Source of the DNA: a virus
Reading direction: 5' to 3' (one strand)
Virus record (IMG/VR): IMGVR_UViG_3300049846_001558
Coordinates: 1-40,996 of that record
Length of the DNA: 40,996 nt
The notes under the pieces were generated by a model. That model was not told where the DNA came from. It searched no databases and saw only the letters and a list, made by a program, of their open reading frames with translations. This document shows positions 14,680 through 21,988 of the stretch, in pieces (the first letter of the stretch is position 1; each line of letters begins with the position of its first letter). A program made the position numbers and the translations under genes.

Positions 14680-14868
14680 TTACCAACGGCCGCTGTCTAT
14701 AACTAGCCGCAGTGATATTGCCAACAACTGTATGTGTAGTTCTTTACGATCGGGTGCTGGCCATTCTAGCGCATAAGGATCTTTGCTAATGGCAAATCTC
14801 CAGTGGAGGGGATTAACAACCAAGGTAATCCATATTCCGCTGTAGCGTATCCAATTATACCACATCAT
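14680..14868 (-). CDS. Small hypothetical protein, 62 aa
   Basis: It starts MMWYNWIRYSGIWITLVVNPLHWRF at an ATG overlapping the end of the psiE gene, and ends nine bases before the PP-loop gene. The N-terminal third is hydrophobic and Trp-rich; the rest (DPYALEWPAPDRKELHIQLL) is amphipathic. It may be membrane-associated. Function unknown. Confidence 0.6.
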   Translation of the reverse strand: MMWYNWIRYSGIWITLVVNPLHWRFAISKDPYALEWPAPDRKELHIQLLAISLRLVIDSGRW

Positions 14869-15289
14869 CTTTTCTATCACTAGGAAATCTTGCACTGGTA
14901 AAGCGCACAATCAGTACACTGATTGCAATTACTAATGTAGCACCAGCCACTGCCAGCATTTCGTCGATCTTAATTGGACTGTGGCTCATGATATCAACCA
15001 TGTGTCTAGTCAATGCTGTAATAGCAATATACAAGAGAAAGCGAACTGGCATATGGTTGGTTTTAAAATAAATGCCAACCATGGCACCAATTTCCAGGTA
15101 GATAAACATCAACAAGAGATCAGCAATGGTGGCATGATGCTTGGCAAACAAATCTAGAAATGTCCATCCAGCGGCCCATGCTGTGGCGGCACCAATGGTA
15201 AACAAGGCCAGCTTGTGAAAGATTGTTACCAAAAGATTGCCAGCACCGTCAATGGTCTTGCTGAAGTCAGTGCTGAAGATTTTATTCAT
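14855..15289 (-). CDS. psiE: PsiE-family membrane protein
   Basis: Four hydrophobic segments (about 24-44, 57-76, 84-100, 112-128) and the conserved block YLEIGAMVGIYFKTNHMPVRFLLYIAITALTR identify the phosphate-starvation-inducible PsiE family, 144 aa. Its biochemical role is not established in bacteria. It overlaps the phosphatase gene upstream by 8 bases, so the two are expressed together. Confidence 0.8.
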   Translation of the reverse strand: MNKIFSTDFSKTIDGAGNLLVTIFHKLALFTIGAATAWAAGWTFLDLFAKHHATIADLLLMFIYLEIGAMVGIYFKTNHMPVRFLLYIAITALTRHMVDIMSHSPIKIDEMLAVAGATLVIAISVLIVRFTSARFPSDRKDDVV

Positions 15290-15698
15290 ATGTCCACCCC
15301 AGCGCCTTCATCATGCGCTTCTTGACCAAAAGATTGGGTTGCCTAAAACGCTCAGTGTCGTTGAATCCCATCATGACACCTACTTCGCAGACTGCGCCGC
15401 TGCGGCAAATGCCTGCAAAACAATGCACAACCACATTCATATGATTGTCCAAGGCATGCTGAAGCAAGCGCACCAGCTCATTGGCCTGCTCTTGGCTACA
15501 GCGCATGGCTTCATCTAGAACTTCATCAGTTTCTTCTACATCAAGGAATTCAAAGTTATGAATTTCTTTGAACTTGTGAGCCGGAATTGGGCGCCAGCTT
15601 GCAGGATCAACTATGCTGATCAGCATACTGTTCTCTCCGGCGTCGTGATGAAAGCGAGTGGGTATGTCAGCGGCTGCTACATTTTCAATCCAAGGCAT
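15282..15698 (-). CDS. Cys-based protein phosphatase, dual-specificity type
   Basis: VVHCFAGICRSG (His92, Cys93, Arg99, Ser100) is the HCx5RS signature loop of tyrosine/dual-specificity phosphatases. Asp53 (FLDVEETD) is a candidate general acid. 138 aa, cytoplasmic. GGAGG lies before the chosen ATG. A sigma70 promoter at 15724-15752 heads this gene, psiE and the two PP-loop genes. The target may be a host phosphoprotein, but this cannot be seen. Confidence 0.8.
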   Translation of the reverse strand: MPWIENVAAADIPTRFHHDAGENSMLISIVDPASWRPIPAHKFKEIHNFEFLDVEETDEVLDEAMRCSQEQANELVRLLQHALDNHMNVVVHCFAGICRSGAVCEVGVMMGFNDTERFRQPNLLVKKRMMKALGWTYE

Positions 15699-15723
15699 GA
15701 TTTCCTCCAATATTAATCTAAGT

Positions 15724-15752
15724 AGTATAGACTAATTCGAATCAATTGTCAA
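15724..15752 (-). promoter_or_regulatory. sigma70 promoter of phosphatase-psiE-PP-loop operon
   Basis: TTGACA (15747-15752), 17 bases, TATACT (15724-15729), overlapping the stop of the radical SAM gene upstream. Confidence 0.75.
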
Positions 15753-16999
15753 GATTCAAGTAGAGGCAAACCAAAGGTTTTTTCAAAGCTTTCGCCGCGG
15801 ATTGTGTCAAGCTCTTGTGTTACTCTAAAAAACTCTTCTGGCAGAAATGGTTTTGGTAAATTAGCAAGGCTTGTTCTAATATTTTCTAGTTCGTTTTTAA
15901 AAACTTTCCAATTATCGGCCGTAAGTATTTCAATGGCTTGATCCAATTGTGTTAATAACCTGTCTTTTAGATATAGCGGAGCATCTCTAAAATTCATGCC
16001 ATGTGCTAAAACAGAGTAACACTTAATAGAAATGTTTTTGTTTTGATCTGATAATTCCATTAGAAACTTGGCCAAGTTAGCAACATCTAACAATGTATAC
16101 ACTGAAATGGCCACTGTTATCTGAGGTTTAAATGGCTCGCCAAGAGCATTGAATTTTCTAACATTTGCACTAACAGTATTCCAACTTACACCATGTCTGA
16201 TATATTCAGCTGTGGGTCCTACTCCGTCTATGCTCATTACTAATTCTACAGATCTGAACTTAGACAGTCTTTCTACAAACAAAGGATTATATACGCTACA
16301 ATTGGTAAATGTTTCAATACGCACCCTAGATTGCATATTGTTTTCCAACAAGAAATCTAGGTAGTCGTAATATTCCTTAATAAGGAAAGGTTCACCGCCA
16401 GTGAAACATACCTTATTGAGATTTTGCAACAGCTCTGGATCTTTAAGCCCTGCAATTTTATCTTCGGTAATTTTTAATAAAGTATGCTCGCGTGTATTAA
16501 ACAAGTCGCCCGGATTCAAATGCTCATGTGCAGGCAGGTTATGTTTTAATTTTTCTTTGGCCCATTCTGAACTAGAAGTTTCATCACACATTCTGCATTT
16601 CATGTTACACAAGTTGCTGAATCTCAACTCGATTCTTCTGGGTCTGGTTGGTGTGTCTATATTAAGTTTGTTGTAAAACCATTGGTGTTCATAGTATGGC
16701 TCTGGACCCATATTGTAGTAATTCCAAAATGCACCACGAGTACTTTTGAGTCCAAGATCTTCTTTGCGTTTACAGTTGCTACAGGCCGAGGGCACTTTGC
16801 CATCCAGTAATTCTTGCTTTAAATTTTTTAGCCAGTCGCTTTTTAAATACTCACTAGGAGTCATATTCAAGTGTGCATTGCGAATAAGGTGACAAGGGCT
16901 AGGAGAGTTAATTTGATAATAAATGTGGCTCCAAGGTGCAGGGCACATAAACTTTTCGCGAAATTTAGTGAGCTTCTTTGTGCTATTTTGATCTTCCAT
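15749..16999 (-). CDS. Twitch-type radical SAM protein, 416 aa
   Basis: FSNLCNMKCRMC (Cys131, Cys135, Cys138) binds the radical SAM cluster and CFTGGEPFLIKEYY is the SAM-binding GGE block. The N-terminal MCPAPWSHIYYQI and CSNCKRKEDLG resemble the other twitch proteins here. GTAAATA at 17005-17011 lies five bases before the ATG. It is nine bases downstream of another radical SAM gene. Substrate unknown. Confidence 0.85.
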   Translation of the reverse strand: MEDQNSTKKLTKFREKFMCPAPWSHIYYQINSPSPCHLIRNAHLNMTPSEYLKSDWLKNLKQELLDGKVPSACSNCKRKEDLGLKSTRGAFWNYYNMGPEPYYEHQWFYNKLNIDTPTRPRRIELRFSNLCNMKCRMCDETSSSEWAKEKLKHNLPAHEHLNPGDLFNTREHTLLKITEDKIAGLKDPELLQNLNKVCFTGGEPFLIKEYYDYLDFLLENNMQSRVRIETFTNCSVYNPLFVERLSKFRSVELVMSIDGVGPTAEYIRHGVSWNTVSANVRKFNALGEPFKPQITVAISVYTLLDVANLAKFLMELSDQNKNISIKCYSVLAHGMNFRDAPLYLKDRLLTQLDQAIEILTADNWKVFKNELENIRTSLANLPKPFLPEEFFRVTQELDTIRGESFEKTFGLPLLES

Positions 17000-17007
17000 G
17001 ATTGTAT

Positions 17008-18474
17008 TTACATCCTTAATAGACGATTATAGTAATCGTCGCGGCGTACCTTAATGCGCTGTTCAATGTCTGCTTTGGTAAATGAGTGTCTGTGCTGCTT
17101 TTCAAAGCGCCACTTGGGAATTCCCAGCTGTAGTAATTGTACTATTTGCCAGGAACCATGTCTGGCATTAAGAGGACCCAAAGCCGGCAACAATTCCTCA
17201 TTGAGGAAAGTCAATGCTTCTCGCTTGTGTCCCCAATCTGGATGATGCCATTGGTCATTGCTCCTAAAGGGAAAAGTATATCCGTATTTTTCAGCATTGC
17301 GATCGAACTCACTGAGATGTGTGCCAGACCCTGCTCGTGGATTGTGTAACCCAAGAATGTGAGGACTCATGTTATACATATCATTCTCGCCAAACCATTT
17401 TATCCAGCTTCTGGCTTCATCCTTGCTGTCACCAGGTAGGCCAACAATAAAGGCCAGGGTTTGGAATACTTCTTTTTTCCAAATATTATTGTATAGTTCT
17501 GGCAAGTATTCTCGACCCGAGTTATAACTCCATCCTTTACCAACTGCTTGTGCGCCTGGACCCAAACTCTCGATACCATGGAAGCAAGAAATTAGGCCTG
17601 ATTCTTTAAGCATGTGAGGAACATCAGGAAACCTATGCAGTAGGTCAGCTCTAAGGTATCCAGTGTACTCAATTTTAAATGGCAGACTAGTTACCATGCG
17701 GTGCCAGGCCTGCATTTTTACTTCAGTGTCGTTAAAGGTATCGCAAATAATGTAGTAGCGAGTTGTACCCCAATTTTCATAATTGTAGATCATCTCCTCG
17801 CGGACTAATTCCATTTCTCGAAGATAATCCAGCTTGCCGCGACCTAGCAGCAAGTGATTACAAAACTTACATTTGAAGATACAGCCACGGCTTATTTCAA
17901 TAGGCAAGGCTTCGCCAGGTAATATAGCGTCATCCTTGTGCCATTTAAAATCGTCATTGACGATGTCGAACCTGTCCCTGTCAGACTGGTACGAGCGTAC
18001 TGGATCACCCTCTCTGTTAAAAATTAATTTATATCGAGGTTCGGGACCTTTCCCTGCAAAAAAGGTAACCAAGTCCATGAAGGTATCTTCGCCGTATTCC
18101 TTGATTACTCCCCAGGCCAGCGGAGTTGTAGGATTATCTACACAGGCCAGTCCATAGCCTCCGTAGATTAACTTCAATCCAGGGAATCGATTTTTAATCT
18201 CATTGAGACAGTTGATCAGTATGTCTGGCATTTTTCTGTAAGGCCAGTCTAGAGTAAATGTTGTGCTTAATCCCAGTACCAGGGTATCAGCATCAACAAA
18301 CTTTTCTAGAAGTTTACTGAGCTCATCTTGAGATAGATAATTGATATGGTCAATTACCTGTGCAGTATAACCATTTTTACGGCATTGGTGGGCAATTTTA
18401 TAAGCACCAATGGTACGGTAAAGGCTCATACCGCCAACGGTGGGACCACTGTTTAATAGAACTATCTGGGACAT
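17008..18474 (-). CDS. Radical SAM protein of the B12-binding-like class, 488 aa
   Basis: IEISRGCIFKCKFCNHLL (Cys198, Cys202, Cys205) is a class B-like radical SAM motif. It follows an N-terminal Rossmann-like region (GGMSLYRTIGAYKIAHQCRKNGY ... LVLGLSTTF ... LIYGGYG) shaped like a cobalamin-binding domain but without an obvious DxHxxG. FHGIESLGPGAQAVGKG and IVGLPGDSKDEA fit the C-terminal half of the barrel. CTAAATA lies four bases before the ATG. Reaction unknown. Confidence 0.8.
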   Translation of the reverse strand: MSQIVLLNSGPTVGGMSLYRTIGAYKIAHQCRKNGYTAQVIDHINYLSQDELSKLLEKFVDADTLVLGLSTTFTLDWPYRKMPDILINCLNEIKNRFPGLKLIYGGYGLACVDNPTTPLAWGVIKEYGEDTFMDLVTFFAGKGPEPRYKLIFNREGDPVRSYQSDRDRFDIVNDDFKWHKDDAILPGEALPIEISRGCIFKCKFCNHLLLGRGKLDYLREMELVREEMIYNYENWGTTRYYIICDTFNDTEVKMQAWHRMVTSLPFKIEYTGYLRADLLHRFPDVPHMLKESGLISCFHGIESLGPGAQAVGKGWSYNSGREYLPELYNNIWKKEVFQTLAFIVGLPGDSKDEARSWIKWFGENDMYNMSPHILGLHNPRAGSGTHLSEFDRNAEKYGYTFPFRSNDQWHHPDWGHKREALTFLNEELLPALGPLNARHGSWQIVQLLQLGIPKWRFEKQHRHSFTKADIEQRIKVRRDDYYNRLLRM

Positions 18475-18481
18475 GCTTTAT

Positions 18482-18676
18482 TTAGCTAGCCGTTAATAGT
18501 GTCAAACTTTCGTTCGTGTGGCATTCAGGTATTACAGCAATTTTGACCTGCGAATATAAATTGTATTGCTTTGCAAATTCTACTGCTTCGTTTTTGCTAC
18601 CAAACTGATAGGTAGCAATTTTGACATTGGAAGGTTTAGAGTTAGGTCTACGCGATTTGATATCAACTTTATACAT
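18482..18676 (-). CDS. Small hypothetical protein, 64 aa
   Basis: It starts MYKVDIKSRRPNSKPSNVKI with CCAGGAAATT before the ATG. The alternation (IATYQFGSKNEAVEFAKQYNLYSQVKIAVIPE) suggests a small alpha/beta fold. It lies between tRNA-Asp and the B12-like radical SAM gene and may be co-transcribed with it. Function unknown. Confidence 0.65.
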   Translation of the reverse strand: MYKVDIKSRRPNSKPSNVKIATYQFGSKNEAVEFAKQYNLYSQVKIAVIPECHTNESLTLLTAS

Positions 18677-18691
18677 AATTTCCTGGATATA

Positions 18692-18768
18692 TGGCGCACC
18701 GTAGGGGACTCGAACCCCTGGCCTTCTGCGTGACAGGCAGACGATCTAACCAACTGATCTAACGGTGC
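18692..18768 (-). tRNA. tRNA-Asp(GTC)
   Basis: Acceptor GCACCGT/ACGGTGC, discriminator G, CCA encoded. The loop CTGTCAC gives GTC. Confidence 0.95.
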
Positions 18769-18772
18769 AAAA

Positions 18773-18847
18773 TGGTTGCAGGGGACGGATTCGCACCGCC
18801 GATCTCCAGGGTATGAACCTGGTGAGTTACTTCTTCTCCACCCTGCG
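18773..18847 (-). tRNA. Initiator-type tRNA-fMet(CAT)
   Basis: The first acceptor pair is C1-A72, unpaired as required for formylation, and the D stem has the A11-U24 pair of initiators. The loop TTCATAC gives CAT; CCA is encoded. The anticodon stem CCAGG/CCTGG has only two of the usual three G-C pairs, and the T loop is TGCGAAT instead of TTCGAAT. Confidence 0.8.
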
Positions 18848-18858
18848 ATAATTTAAAT

Positions 18859-18931
18859 GGTGCCAGTGTTGCTGGCAGGGGAATTCCGGTCCTCGGCACA
18901 TAAGAGAATGCCTACATACCACCCCTCTCTT
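18859..18931 (-). ncRNA. Candidate small RNA ending in CCA
   Basis: On the minus strand TAAGAGA/TCTCTTA pair and are followed by a segment closed by GTGCC/GGCAC (or by GCCAG-CAACA-CTGGC) that ends in ACCA. There is no tRNA cloverleaf and no gene. It lies between tRNA-Asn and initiator tRNA. Function unknown. Confidence 0.35.
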
Positions 18932-18932
18932 A

Positions 18933-19003
18933 CCATATTTGAACACACCGCTCATCTGCTTGTTTAAGGCAATTTGACTGTTCGGCAATGTGTTCAAATA
19001 TGG
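18933..19003 (-). ncRNA. Long hairpin capturing the tRNA-Asn CCA end
   Basis: Perfect 15-base inverted arms at 18933-18947 and 18989-19003 enclose 41 bases. One arm includes the encoded CCA of tRNA-Asn, so the 3' end of that tRNA precursor would be double-stranded. It could be a processing signal, or part of a larger stem-closed RNA. Confidence 0.5.
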
Positions 19004-19076
19004 CTCCCCGACCTGGGTTCGAACCAGGGACAACCTGATTAACAGTCAGGTGCTCTACCAGCTGAGCTATCAGGGA
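19001..19076 (-). tRNA. tRNA-Asn(GTT)
   Basis: Acceptor TCCCTGA/TCGGGGA, discriminator G, CCA encoded. The loop CTGTTAA gives GTT. Confidence 0.95.
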
Positions 19077-19078
19077 AC

Positions 19079-19261
19079 AAAGTGTTTAGCTACTCTCACC
19101 ACAAGAGCCCTAAACTGAGCGGTTGCTCTGTCCACGCATTTTTTGCTTTGGGTTTAAGTTGCGTTCTCCCCCTAGGATATTCTCAAGTCGCCCCTAAAGA
19201 GAGCCTTGCGGTAAGATCCTATGCACCGTGTCTTTTATGGACTAGACAATTGACCCACTTT
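19079..19261 (-). other. Gene-free structured spacer between tRNA-Gly(TCC) and tRNA-Asn
   Basis: About 210 bases without a supportable gene. Short complementary segments (AAAGTG/CACTTT at the ends, AGGAT/ATCCT, GAGC-AACC-GCTC) hint at another folded RNA, but none of the stems is strong. Nothing recognised. Confidence 0.25.
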
Positions 19262-19289
19262 CTTTACGGAAAAGTGTAACCGGGTTACT

Positions 19290-19362
19290 TGGAGCGGGTA
19301 GTCGGATTTGAACCGGCTTCAACAGCTTGGAAGGCTGTGTCCTCTCCCAGGAGAATACCCGC
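19290..19362 (-). tRNA. tRNA-Gly(TCC)
   Basis: Acceptor GCGGGTA/TACCCGC, U73, CCA encoded. The loop CTTCCAA gives TCC. Confidence 0.95.
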
Positions 19363-19367
19363 ATAAG

Positions 19368-19444
<77 letters not shown>

Positions 19445-19453
19445 AATTAAACT

Positions 19454-19816
19454 TTAACCAGCTGACCGAGTAATAAAGTTTACACGAGTCTTGCTAGGTT
19501 TGAAATACTTTTCAATTACATCTTGTGCAACACCAATGTCTACTGGCTTGCACGAAAAAATATCAATGTAAGCATCCCCATTGAGATCAACAAAGTGACC
19601 GCTGATGTTACTGGTCTCAATCATCTGGCAAAAACTGATACCAGCCTTGTCAGGTGCGTGAGTAGCAAAATGCTCAATCATCGGTTCTCCGTAGGCCTTC
19701 ATGTCAATGGCAGGAACCAATTCCTTAATAAAATTATAAACATTTTCTTTGCTTGAAACAAGACTCTTGTCGCAAGCGGCGCAATCAAACATTGCGTGGT
19801 AACCCCAGTAAGCCAT
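19454..19816 (-). CDS. SpeD-like pyruvoyl decarboxylase (AdoMet decarboxylase family)
   Basis: The 120-residue product shows the SpeD pattern IETSNISGHFVDLNGDAYIDIFSCK: Ser69 as the expected pyruvoyl precursor, His74 and Cys89. The residue before the serine is Thr (68) instead of the usual Glu. Family members make decarboxylated SAM for spermidine, but some have been reported as ornithine or arginine decarboxylases. An N-terminal FDCAAC motif is extra. AGGAG is present upstream. It lies between tRNA-Thr and tRNA-Pro. Confidence 0.8.
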   Translation of the reverse strand: MAYWGYHAMFDCAACDKSLVSSKENVYNFIKELVPAIDMKAYGEPMIEHFATHAPDKAGISFCQMIETSNISGHFVDLNGDAYIDIFSCKPVDIGVAQDVIEKYFKPSKTRVNFITRSAG

Positions 19817-19858
19817 CCATATGTACTCCTCTAGTTAGATGATGTTACTTTAGAATTA

Positions 19859-19934
19859 TGGTGCTGGTTGTCGGATTCGAACTGACGACCTGCCGCTTAC
19901 AAGGCGGCTGCTCTACCAACTGAGCTAAACCAGC
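19859..19934 (-). tRNA. tRNA-Thr(TGT)
   Basis: Acceptor GCTGGTT/AACCAGC, A73, CCA encoded. The loop CTTGTAA gives TGT. Confidence 0.95.
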
Positions 19935-19955
19935 ATAGGAACTTTACTTATACTT

Positions 19956-20030
19956 TGGTGGGCGGTGAGAGGGTCGAACTCCCGACATCCTCGGTGTAAA
20001 CGAGGCGCTCTACCACTGAGCTAACCGCCC
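19956..20030 (-). tRNA. tRNA-Val(TAC)
   Basis: Acceptor GGGCGGT/ACCGCCC, A73, CCA encoded. The loop TTTACAC gives TAC. Its 5' end overlaps the stop region of the acetyltransferase gene. Confidence 0.95.
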
Positions 20031-20464
20031 GAAAGATACTCATAGTTTACCGAATCTTCGTTTTGCCTAAAAATAATAGCACCATTCTTGATATGAAACC
20101 TACGAGCTGTTTCTGTTTGTGGGCTCAAAGTCACATACCTTGTGATATGTGGTTTGTTAGCTTGAATGTATTGTACAGCATCATTAATCAGTTGTCTACC
20201 TGCTCCTGGCTTGTAACTCCAGATGGTATAAAAAACTGCACAATTTGGTTCTGCAACATACTCAAACAATTCAGCTTCGCTGGCAGGAATGTGCTGTTGA
20301 TAACTCACACAAGTAATTGCCAGCGCAGTTTTATCTTCTGCTTGAAGAACAAAAACATCTTTGTTAGAGCCAAGGCGTTCCACATAAGGAATGTGTGGGC
20401 GCACTGGATCATCTTTGAGCAGATCCGCTAAACTTTCGCTAAGGTCGCGTAATAGATAAAGCAT
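20021..20464 (-). CDS. GNAT-like acetyltransferase, 147 aa
   Basis: Probable GNAT fold: an N-terminal helix, central strands (VFVLQAEDKTALAITCVSY, AVFYTIWSYKPGAGRQLINDAVQYI with a PGAGRQL loop where acetyl-CoA would bind) and a C-terminal ARRFHIKNGAIIF block. The stop lies 10 bases inside tRNA-Val, so processing of that tRNA would cut this mRNA at its 3' end. Acceptor unknown. Confidence 0.7.
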   Translation of the reverse strand: MLYLLRDLSESLADLLKDDPVRPHIPYVERLGSNKDVFVLQAEDKTALAITCVSYQQHIPASEAELFEYVAEPNCAVFYTIWSYKPGAGRQLINDAVQYIQANKPHITRYVTLSPQTETARRFHIKNGAIIFRQNEDSVNYEYLSGG

Positions 20465-20472
20465 ATGATTAC

Positions 20473-20667
20473 TTATTCTTTATCAGACGGCGATGTATCA
20501 GAATCTTGGCTGTCAAGGTCATAGTATTCATCCTTAAGCCAAGCCTCAGCTTGTTTCTCTTCCTCAGATTTTTTCTTCTTGCCAAAGATTGCGTCCCAGT
20601 TGTCAGTAAAAGTTTTCTGATCAACGCTGAACGGCCTTGGAGAAGAACCTTTACCTCCATGACTCAT
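20473..20667 (-). CDS. Conserved small phage protein, 64 aa
   Basis: MSHGGKGSSPRPFSVDQKTF followed by WDAIFGKKKK and an acidic tail. From memory, short proteins with this GGKGS.PRPFSV...NWDAIFG pattern are common in T4-like phages, without known function. AAGGATAATAT precedes the ATG. It lies between tRNA-Ala and the acetyltransferase gene. Confidence 0.8.
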   Translation of the reverse strand: MSHGGKGSSPRPFSVDQKTFTDNWDAIFGKKKKSEEEKQAEAWLKDEYYDLDSQDSDTSPSDKE

Positions 20668-20682
20668 ATATTATCCTTAAAA

Positions 20683-20758
20683 TGGTGGAGGTGGACGGGA
20701 TCGAACCGACGACATTTAGCTTGCAAAGCTAACGCTCTCCCAACTGAGCTACACCCCC
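20683..20758 (-). tRNA. tRNA-Ala(TGC)
   Basis: Acceptor GGGGGTG/CACCTCC includes the G3-T70 pair read by alanyl-tRNA synthetase; A73, CCA encoded. The loop TTTGCAA gives TGC. Confidence 0.95.
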
Positions 20759-20766
20759 AAATTAAT

Positions 20767-21438
20767 TTACCAAAAAACAGTTCCTTGACTGTTGATTAAA
20801 TTTACATGCATTTGCAATGTAATCCGATGCTCGCCTGGCTCTAGTGTCATTGGTCCAATTGAGTGCATTAAGTCTCCAGACCAAATTGCCATCATACCAG
20901 GCGAATATGTAAAACTTTGATCGTTGTCCATTGCTAGCAAGCGTCGATCTTTACTGGTACGAAATTCGTTAAAAACCAATGTTCCTCCAGTGACTGGCAG
21001 CTCAATGGGAACTATGATTGAATCAATGCGCCCCACTGGCATATAATAATGAATTTCATCAAATGCATCTTTGTGAAAATTAACTCGGTTATAGGTGCTG
21101 GTTGTGTCTTTGGTATTTGAAAACACATGAAATCCTGGCAACTGCAAGTCTGGATGAAAAATAATTGGACGTTGATAATATTCACTTAACCTATTTTTTA
21201 CTTTTTCATACACAGCCGAGAAATTTCTCATCATTACATCATTGCTCTCAGGTATTTCTGCTGAATTATAGTTTTTAGAATACATGCCGGCGGGCAGCAT
21301 GGCTCCTAAGATATGTTCTTCCTGACTTGGAATTACAATTTTCCAACGATCTTTGAGCGCAAGAACTTTGGTTCTAATACCATTGCGCTCGCTTTGATCT
21401 AGAAAATTCTCATCAATGATGGTTGGTTTGATTAACAT
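20767..21438 (-). CDS. Fe(II)/2OG-dependent oxygenase, 223 aa
   Basis: HKD (His122, Asp124) in NFHKDAFDE, distal His192 in DLMHSIGPM and Arg205 in GEHRITLQM make a complete iron/2-oxoglutarate site. GGTLVFNEF supplies a core strand. GATAAATA (21443-21450) ends four bases before the ATG and there is no Shine-Dalgarno. It is flanked by tRNA-Ala and a multi-hairpin RNA. Substrate unknown. Confidence 0.85.
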   Translation of the reverse strand: MLIKPTIIDENFLDQSERNGIRTKVLALKDRWKIVIPSQEEHILGAMLPAGMYSKNYNSAEIPESNDVMMRNFSAVYEKVKNRLSEYYQRPIIFHPDLQLPGFHVFSNTKDTTSTYNRVNFHKDAFDEIHYYMPVGRIDSIIVPIELPVTGGTLVFNEFRTSKDRRLLAMDNDQSFTYSPGMMAIWSGDLMHSIGPMTLEPGEHRITLQMHVNLINSQGTVFW

Positions 21439-21508
21439 GAACTATTTATCTTAAAAATCCAGTGGGCGCAACTTCTTTCTGTCGTTTAAGACTACGCAGC
21501 TTACTTGC

Positions 21509-21587
21509 GCTCCTGACACCAGGAGCCTCTCCAGTACAAGAGCTGGGCACATTGTCCTCCCGACAAGTGCAAGGCGCCGGCGGCGCC
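21509..21587 (-). ncRNA. Array of four back-to-back hairpins
   Basis: Four stem-loops follow each other with gaps of 4, 0 and 2 bases: 21509-21526 (7 bp, GCTCCTG/CAGGAGC), 21531-21546 (4 bp), 21547-21570 (9 bp with one bulge) and 21573-21587 (GGCGCC, GCC, GGCGCC). The rest of the 160-base gap (21439-21600) between tRNA-Leu(TAA) and the oxygenase gene holds no other feature. No known family recognised. Confidence 0.5.
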
Positions 21588-21600
21588 AGTCCCCATTCCT

Positions 21601-21686
21601 TGGTGCCCGGAGCCGGACTCGAACCGGCACACCTAAAAGGCGAGAGATTTTAAGTCTCTTGTGTCTACCTATTCCACCATCCGGGC
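21601..21686 (-). tRNA. tRNA-Leu(TAA)
   Basis: Acceptor GCCCGGA/TCCGGGC, A73, CCA encoded, long variable arm. The loop CTTAAAA gives TAA. Confidence 0.95.
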
Positions 21687-21695
21687 ATTGCGTTT

Positions 21696-21847
21696 GTTAT
21701 TTGTTTAGTGCTATCTGCTCAATTTAGGCGTACGGTGCTTCCGTGCCACAGCGACTAAGCAGTTATCTCAGGACCTGTCCCTCGCCAGTTAGGCCCGCAT
21801 AGTGTTGGCGTCCCAACACGATACCCTGATAACACTAAACAAATAAC
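21696..21847 (-). ncRNA. Candidate RNA closed by a 20-bp stem
   Basis: Arms at 21696-21715 and 21828-21847 pair over 20 bases. The single non-Watson-Crick pair is G-U on the minus-strand RNA but C-A on the plus strand, which supports minus-strand function. The 112-base interior contains GTGTTGG-GACG-CCAACAC and further stems. It lies between tRNA-Glu and tRNA-Leu, downstream of a boxA-like leader. The layout resembles the processing stems around rRNAs, but the interior is not rRNA. Confidence 0.6.
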
Positions 21848-21850
21848 AAA

Positions 21851-21925
21851 TGGTGCTCCGTAGGAGAATCGAACTCCTCTTTCCGGCGTGAAAGGCCAGC
21901 GTCCTAACCGATAGACGAACGGAGC
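21851..21925 (-). tRNA. tRNA-Glu(TTC)
   Basis: Acceptor GCTCCGT/ACGGAGC, A73, CCA encoded. The loop CTTTCAC gives TTC. Confidence 0.95.
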
Positions 21926-21946
21926 ACTTTTGTACTAAACCTATCC

Positions 21947-21980
21947 AAATTGTCAAAGAGCGGTGCTGTGTTTCAACAGC
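21947..21980 (-). promoter_or_regulatory. rrn-like antitermination site: hairpin plus boxA
   Basis: GCTCTTTGACAATTT (21947-21961) differs from the E. coli rRNA boxA GCTCTTTAACAATTT by one base. It is preceded on the RNA by a hairpin GCTGT-TGAAAC-ACAGC (21965-21980) in the place of boxB. It lies between the promoter at 21989-22017 and tRNA-Glu. Confidence 0.6.
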
Positions 21981-21988
21981 ATGTGCGT

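Noticed and set aside
20469-20660. Alternative basic frame overlapping the 64-residue protein
   Set aside because: It is a shadow in another frame; the SHGGKGS frame has the Shine-Dalgarno and a familiar phage pattern.
21696-21847. Fragment of ribosomal RNA
   Set aside because: Despite the boxA-like leader and closing stem, the interior shows no recognisable 5S, 16S or 23S sequence.
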